Positions 6,866-7,026 of a stretch of 7,026 nucleotides of DNA are shown here, in pieces (the stretch's first letter is position 1; every line of letters begins with the position of its first letter). The notes beneath the pieces are model-generated. The model ran no database searches. It was not told the DNA's origin and worked only from the letters and a program-made list of their open reading frames with translations. The DNA comes from a bacterium (GTDB lineage: Bacteria; Electryoneota; RPQS01): NCBI GenBank assembly GCA_018814465.1, contig JAHIZR010000042.1, positions 1 through 7,026 of the forward strand. Direction: 5' to 3'. The position numbers and the translations under genes are program-made.

Positions 6866-7026
6866 TTAGCTCTCTTGTGGTATAACCGGATGAGAAGAAA
6901 GAAATCGCATCAGCTTCGGCAAGCCTACCGCCAGACAGAGCAGACCGGTCAATATCAGCGCGTAACCACTGGAAAAATCCCACCAGTATGACGACAAAAT
7001 AAAAATGAAATTCGCGACTGCGATCA
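6866..7026 (-). CDS. Membrane protein, C-terminal part only
   Basis: An open frame enters from the right edge and ends with TAA at 6866-6868. The visible 52 residues contain two hydrophobic segments (about IAVANFIFILSSYWW and YALILTGLLCLAVGLPKLM) and a short polar tail ending IPQES. This suggests the end of a multi-pass inner-membrane protein. The family cannot be named from this fragment. It overlaps no base of the following regulator gene but abuts it directly, which marks the two as an operon. Confidence 0.7.
   Translation of the reverse strand, partial: IAVANFIFILSSYWWDFSSGYALILTGLLCLAVGLPKLMRFLSSHPVIPQES

Overview
The window looks like a chromosomal segment from an uncultured-type bacterium of the FCB superphylum (Bacteroidota and allied candidate phyla). 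The main reason is that two large adjacent genes end in the Por-type (type IX secretion, T9SS) C-terminal sorting domain with its YPNPFNPSTT signature. They also carry the 'GDSLW' repeats and the 'SIDxDGD' module that go with such cargo in these lineages. The phylum cannot be fixed from this sequence alone. There is no sign of phage, plasmid, CRISPR, toxin-antitoxin or classical defence genes.

Layout. Bases 1-660 have no gene. They hold two tandem copies of an interspersed-type repeat (a perfect 110-bp direct repeat plus a second conserved block), a small hairpin, and then an AT-rich leader. A non-heme ferritin (699-1196, +) follows and ends at a strong terminator (1218-1246) that faces a minus-strand gene group. 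That group reads, in transcription order, a T9SS cargo protein interrupted by one in-frame TGA (5256 to 3523), an intact paralogue (3504 to 1717), and a cytosine-deaminase-like enzyme (1705 to 1268). The gaps are only 18 and 11 bp, so it is probably one operon. A well-formed promoter lies at 5291-5319. A divergent promoter at 5378-5406 drives a membrane-anchored TPR protein (5413-6459, +), apparently from a leaderless mRNA. A terminator (6484-6516) separates it from a convergent minus-strand pair: a short winged-helix regulator (6539-6865) and, directly upstream with adjacent stop and start codons, the end of a membrane protein that runs off the window.

How the parts fit. Ferritin (iron storage) and the deaminase (pyrimidine salvage) are housekeeping-type cytoplasmic enzymes. 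The paired propeller proteins should be exported and processed by a T9SS encoded elsewhere. The regulator and the membrane protein probably form a small regulatory unit. I see no convincing new multi-gene system. The points most worth a second look are the in-frame TGA in a gene that otherwise reads as a complete seven-blade cargo protein, the repeat units whose arms are conserved while their centres vary, the Fcy1-like deaminase placed behind secreted-protein genes, and the leaderless TPR gene.
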